Assembly (NCBI GenBank): GCA_963920765.1
Contig: OY987248.1
Location: 2,361,001 to 2,425,000, forward strand
Direction of reading: 5' to 3'
Source of the DNA: Ulota crispa
Taxonomy: Eukaryota > Streptophyta > Bryopsida > Orthotrichales > Orthotrichaceae
DNA: 64,000 nucleotides
Under the pieces are notes generated by a model that saw only the letters and a program-made list of their open reading frames with translations, did not search any database and was not told the origin of the DNA. Within the stretch, counting starts at the first letter, position 1. Every line of letters begins with the position of its first letter. Positions 59,752 through 64,000 of the stretch are shown here, in pieces. The translations under genes were made by a program, and so were the position numbers.

Positions 59752-59852
59752 TGATATTGTCGTCATCGTCGTTGTCGTCGTTGTCGTCGTTGTTGTCTTT
59801 GTCGTCGTTGTTGTCTTTGTCGTCGTTGTTGTCTTTGTCGTCGTTGTTGCAG
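59752..59852. repeat. Trinucleotide-based 18-bp tandem repeat (GTCGTCGTTGTTGTCTTT)n
   Basis: Three clean 18-bp units preceded by simpler GTCGTT repeats. Frames through it give poly-Val or Asp/Asn-rich translations that are not evidence of a gene. It lies in the presumed first intron of the DUF3475 gene. Confidence 0.9.
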
Positions 59853-60407
59853 AAGTCTGTGTGTTTGTGGAAGCAGCTCCGTGGAGGCATTTTGCTTTGA
59901 GAGGTGTGCTTGTTTATAGCTGAACAGGGGGACGGGAGGATTTCCCGCGCTGACTTTCAGCTTGGCTGTGAGTAGTTAGACTAGAAAGGGGGGGGTCATA
60001 AGCTTACTTGCATACTATTATAGTGTACCGAACTTTGAAACCGATTGCTGCAGCCGCCAAATGATCGAAAACACCAGTAATAGGCCAATTGGTGAAATGT
60101 CGGTACACCGAACACGGTTTCCACTATTTTTTTGGGCATTGAGACTTGAGAGATGAATCCGTCGGTTTGTGGTTACCGACTTGGTGAATTTGCAGAGTTA
60201 ACGGATTCACCAAAGTCGGTAGGAAAAAAATAGTGCTTATCAAACCGGCCATGGCGAGGGATTCTGGTGAAACAGTGTGAAAGGCTCCTGAAATGTACAC
60301 CCTTGGTACATTCTCTTCTCTATTGAACGTATACCGGGTGTCCCGTGAACATAGTACTCTCCCAAGAAAAAGAAGACCTAATTGAGTGTCGGGGTTTTCT
60401 GTGGCAG

Positions 60408-60493
60408 GCCAAGAACGAGTGGACTTTGCAAGCCAAGCAAGTCTCCATCTTGATGGCGCGAGTTTCAACGCAATCAGTTACATCAATTATAAG
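60408..60493 (+). other. Candidate non-coding leader exon of the DUF3475 gene
   Basis: Bounded by an acceptor-like TTTTCTGTGGCAG and a strong donor ATAAG|GTAAGG. Together with a donor-like ATAG|GTGAGA at 59567 and an acceptor-like GGCATTTTCAG ending at 61216 it outlines a spliced 5' leader of up to three exons before the start codon at 61245. Splice-site inference only. Confidence 0.35.
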
Positions 60494-61244
60494 GTAAGGG
60501 CCGGTTTCAGACCTGAAGTGCTTTGTCCAGTGTTTTTGTCCACCTTCATTTGGTGGAAAACTGCCATTTCATCATCGATTTTGTCCGTCTAATGGAAGTC
60601 TTCGCACAGGATTTTGTCTTTATTTCACACATGAAGTGAGAGGGAGTGTTTTGTCCAATGGACAAGATTTTCGAGTTACCTTGAGAAGTGACCCCAAATC
60701 TTATTCATTACAAGTGAACTCCTCTTCACTTTTGGCAGGAATGGGTGATGACATGGCGTTAACACGCCAATGGCCATTGATTTCATTGCAAAAACTCCAT
60801 TTTGGATAAAAACCCCTCCCACCGGCCGATCAGATGTTCCTAAATCTTGTCCACTTCCCACTTCCCAGTCTGAATTGGCCCTAACCACACCAAATACCCA
60901 CATTGGCTGTAGATACTATTATCAGAATCTTAAGCTCTCCCAAGCCCCAAACAGGGTTCTCACACACCAGAGAATGCAAAGAGTTGATTTCAAGTCAACA
61001 GAAGTTTTGGTGGTAAGGTCGAGATCAGAACTAATTGTGCAAGGATATGGAATGCAGGTGTCGCAAAATGGGTCCACGGGGATGATTTCTGTGAATCTAA
61101 AAAGATGTGGAGCTCGTGATCAAGTAGCCATGAGGAGCAATATACCGTTCACTGGTGATCCAACTACCTCTAGGTTGTGAGTAGCGTCTGGCTCGCCTGG
61201 GCCCTGGCATTTTCAGTTCGGCACGAGAGAGGGGAGGTCAAACC

Positions 61245-62916
61245 ATGGGGGCCAAATGCTCTAAAACACCTAACTCCGAGAATCATGACCGTCACAGCGC
61301 CTCCTCGCGTGTTGCCAAGACCAGCCGTGCACCGTCACCGTCATCGGCACCGGAGCCTTGGCAGGGGCAGGGGCACTCCCGCATGGGCTTTGCAGACGTT
61401 TCCAGTCTGGGAGCCACGCCACCTCGGCCTGTTGGAGGGGGCGGCTGGGGCTTGAAATTCGCCGAGATGCATTCCCAGGAGCTCTCACCCTCTGGTGCTC
61501 CCAAGTACCGGAACAAGGACGATAAGCGAAACTTGGCGAGAGCGCTCTCTACCAAAGCTACTTCTGTCAGATCCATGACCTCCATTGTTGCTAGAAAAGG
61601 CGCCCTCAAGGTCAGAAATCAAAATCACCCCTGAAAAATTTCATGGATACCCCTGAAGTTTGCAATATTTACATATAGTGCATGACACTTATAACCAACA
61701 ACTATTGGCCAAACAAGAAGTACTAAAGCACAATACATATACCCATTAGTTCAAAAGTAATCCCACCACCAAGTCGGATAAATCCTAAGCTTCATCTTGG
61801 TGGATTGAATTTTTTGATGACTTTTTTTTTTGACAAAGCCATAGGCTAACCACCTGAATTGGGAGCTGTTGGTTATAAGTGTCATGCACCATAGATACCT
61901 TGCTTTTTCAGAAATTACACAAGTACCCTTGGACCAAAAAAATTCAGGCATTTGTTTTGTTGTGCACGTCCCTTCCCTTCTTCCTCCTTTGTGCGCATGT
62001 TGCTTCTTTTTTGTTTCATTAAGGTAGGCGGCTCATATTCTGCTCAAGCTCTAAAATTGTCTACCTTCCTAAATGTATTCTATTTGTACATGTTGTTTTC
62101 CATAACCTTCAACAATGTACAAGTAGTGTACATTTGAGGAGGCGGACGGTTTTAGAGCCCTATGCCACTTCAACTTCAAAATTTCATAACTAATTTCACA
62201 AAGATTCAAAAAATATGAAACGACTTAGGTTAGATGCCAATTCCTCTTGTCTTTCAAGAGAAATTTACTGAAAAACGTTTCAAGAAGTTTCACCTCCCCT
62301 AAAATTCAGTTTCAGCCCTGAGATGGTCGGTTTATGAGCCTCCTACCTGACATCCTCTTCTTCAACATTGGTCATGAAGGAAGTACAAGCACAACAAACA
62401 AATGCCTAAAAATTATGGTCCAAGGGTATTTGTGATATTTCTGAAAAAGCAGGGGTATCTATGAAAATATTGCTAAACTTCAGGGGTATCCATGAAATTT
62501 TCGCATTTCTATATTGCTGATTTTTCAATCAACTGTTTCCAAGGCAGGGCTGGGTCTTTGACTGGTGTTTGCAAGAGTATGAGGTATGATGAGTTTGGGG
62601 TGCGGGGGCAGGTTTCGGAAGTGCTGAGGGGAGCAGGAACGGTGGGGCTTGGAGCGTTGGACACCTTCAGTTCTTCGGTGGCCAATCTGAACAGCCGAGG
62701 AGGGTTTGCAGCGGCGGTCATCGCCAAAGGCAACAAGATCGGCATTCTGGCCTTCGAGGTAGCCAATACCATTGTGAAGGGATGCAATTTGAAGCTGGCA
62801 CTGGGTGAAGAGGACATCAAAACGTTGAAGGAGGAAGTTTTGTTCTCCGAGGGTGTTCAGCGCTTGGTTTCCTGCAACCCGGACGAGCTCTTGTTGATTG
62901 CTGCAGCTGACAAGAG
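61245..62916 (+). CDS. PSI1-like protein, DUF3475/DUF668 family, 5' part (gene continues beyond the window)
   Basis: Two coding exons are visible: about 61245-61610 and from about 62544 or 62548 to 62916. The protein begins MGAKCSK, a typical N-myristoylation site with a likely palmitoylated Cys5, as in Arabidopsis PSI1-3, which act in phytosulfokine-linked growth and plasma-membrane signalling. A Ser/Pro-rich linker follows. The second exon holds the conserved DUF3475 block, including KIGILAFEVANTIVKG, and ends ADKR at a GT donor. The rest of DUF3475 and DUF668 must lie downstream. The phases do not close simply: the clear donor at 61611 is phase 0, but the second exon needs phase 1 or 2. 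A donor at 61505 (AA|GTACCG) joined to 62548 would close the frame, as would an unseen micro-exon. The intervening intron carries a Mutator-like MITE with two further insertions. Confidence 0.8.
61676..61891. mobile_element. MITE with TAGTGCATGACAC ends, nested, TA target duplication
   Basis: A 216-bp element with inverted ends TAGTGCATGACACTTATAAC and GTTATAAGTGTCATGCACCA. The uninterrupted relative in the RLT-type gene reads TTTACATAGATACC at this point; here TA is present on both sides of the insert. Confidence 0.88.
62020..62350. mobile_element. TA-flanked MITE of the TAAGGTAG family, copy B9, nested
   Basis: Begins TAAGGTAGGCGGCTCATA and ends TATGAGCCTCCTACCTGA. The empty site in the copy at 13.6 kb reads CATTACATTCCC, and the filled site CATTA..GACATCC, consistent with insertion at TA. 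Confidence 0.87.
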
Positions 62917-62922
62917 GTGGGT

Positions 62923-63220
62923 CAACTACACCAAATAGTGCATTTAGGTTGCCCCATACTAATTTCTTGATATTTCACACTATTTAAATATTTACCAAGA
63001 CTACAGTAACTTTAGTCAATAATTACTGTGATAAACAATGGAAGAAACAATCAGAGGTTAGGCTCTGCAACATGCTCCAAAACTAGGGAGAAGGGAAGCT
63101 AGAACTTTAGACAAAACCAAGAATTACTGTAGCATAAAGAGAGTTGCATGCCCCTCCATGTGGCCAAGGGTGAGTAAGGCAACCTAATTATTAAGGCAAT
63201 CTAATTGCATAAAATTGTGT
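62923..63220. mobile_element. MITE of the AGGTTGCC family, copy A10, next to a splice donor
   Basis: Left end ACTACACCAAATAGTGCATT, right end about TTGCATAAAATTGTGTAAAG. It begins only about 6 bp after the donor (GT at 62917-62918) of the second DUF3475 exon. Confidence 0.8.
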
Positions 63221-64000
63221 AAAGTTTTGAAACATTTTTCATGCTCGTGCACAAGCCAGGATTCATATCACCCTCGAACTCAGGGACAGTGCGTATATCC
63301 TCAACGGCTGGTTGCTTGCCCACGTTGCACCTCTCAAGGTGCTAATCTGGCTTTAAAACATTTTAATATACCAACTAAATGTTAGCATACTAATCCCGGA
63401 GTTTTCATTTAGCTAATTTTTGCCATATCATTAGTGTATGGAAATGTTTCCATGTCATTAGTACTGGGAATTTAGGGCAAACTCTCATGCTGGCCTTGGG
63501 ATTGGAACACCCAGAAACAAAGAACAACTTTACACTACAAACTTGTTTGTTTGTTGATTGTGAGTTCTGTGGTTCCGGGCTAGCATGGAAGTTTGTTATA
63601 TATGGGAACTATAAAAGCGCATTAGGATTCTTGAATACTATGTGGAATCCTTACTCAAACCACATACATTGAAGCTTATAGCTCCTTCGTATTAGCTCAG
63701 GGTAAGGAGGTTTGTTCATGTTCCAAGTCTTACTGAAACTTCAAAGTCTGAATCTCAAAAGCTGATTGGTCCAGAGGTTGAAAATTGGGACTCACAGCTT
63801 CACACCATGTCTGTATTAACAAGTCCTGGTTTACTTTAAAAATGCCTACGTGGTAGCACTTTTTGGTGTCACAAAAGTGGACTTTGCTCCAAGACTTGGA
63901 GTATGGAAAACCTAACTCATAAGCCAAGTACCAACAATTCTTTTGCATATAATATTCAAACATTTCAAAATATATCTTTTTGTTCCTTTTTAATGCAACA
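63221..64000. other. No gene recognised; probably intron of the DUF3475 gene
   Basis: No segment matching the next expected part of the DUF3475 domain was found, so this stretch is read as intron. A tRNA-like patch near 63255-63350 is discussed among the rejected items. Confidence 0.5.

Larger units (their letters stand above)
61633..62504. mobile_element. Mutator-like MITE, copy 5, in an intron and split by two insertions
   Basis: Begins about 23 bp after the exon-1 donor with TGAAAAATTTCATGG and ends CATGAAATTTTCGC. Segments outside 61676-61891 and 62020-62350 match the unbroken copy at 13605-13925. No clear 9-bp duplication could be read at this copy. Confidence 0.85.

Noticed and set aside
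59204-59923. Asp/Asn-rich minus-strand frame and Val-rich plus-strand frames
   Set aside because: Low-complexity translations of an 18-bp tandem repeat and a GA tract, with no conserved domain.
63255-63350. tRNA-like or SINE-like patch (GAGTTCGAGGG on the minus strand, resembling a B box)
   Set aside because: Only one box-like motif is convincing, the A box is poor, there is no poly-A or duplication, and no other copy was seen in the window.

Overview
The window is nuclear DNA of a streptophyte (plant lineage), probably a non-seed land plant or a charophyte alga; I cannot name the species. The evidence is a set of plant-type proteins (a RINGLET-type homeobox-DDT protein, a plant NAD+ carrier, a PSI1-like DUF3475 protein), GT-AG spliceosomal introns, a plant telo-box and very AT-rich intergenic DNA full of small inverted-repeat transposons. 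There is no bacterial, organellar or viral gene content, and no tRNA, rRNA or CRISPR array was recognised.

Layout. 0-2.3 kb: three MITE families and an 11-bp satellite. 2.6-3.6 kb (+): intronless mitochondrial-carrier gene of the NAD+ transporter (NDT) type. 4.6-7.8 kb: MITEs and unique AT-rich DNA. 7.9-8.2 kb (-): intronless PHF5A/SF3B14b splicing factor, with a telo-box in its leader and a MITE just upstream. 9-11 kb: no gene; then a tandem 11-bp repeat beside a TATA-like box and a probable non-coding first exon. 13.0-23.0 kb (+): one large RLT-type chromatin-remodelling gene, for which I resolved 22 coding exons that join in frame into 1821 residues. 23.9-48 kb: about 24 kb without a supported gene, filled with MITEs, many nested. 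48.3-51 kb (+): a plant-specific gene of unknown function with a probable 5'-UTR intron. 51.3-59 kb: more MITEs, one possible short exon. 59-62.9 kb (+): 5' part of a PSI1-like (DUF3475/DUF668) gene that runs off the window.

Functionally the genes are unrelated neighbours: NAD+ transport, U2 snRNP splicing, ISWI-associated chromatin control and growth signalling at the membrane. They share no operon-like logic.

The most unusual content is the transposon landscape. At least twelve short elements begin TTAA-CCC and end GGG-TTAA, the terminal signature of piggyBac transposons, a superfamily that to my knowledge is hardly reported from plants. Other families carry 9-bp target duplications (Mutator type), TA duplications (mariner/Stowaway type) and a 3-bp duplication with CACTA ends. 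Because elements are nested inside one another, the window holds its own empty sites, which lets several target-site duplications be read directly. No transposase gene for any of these families was found in the window.
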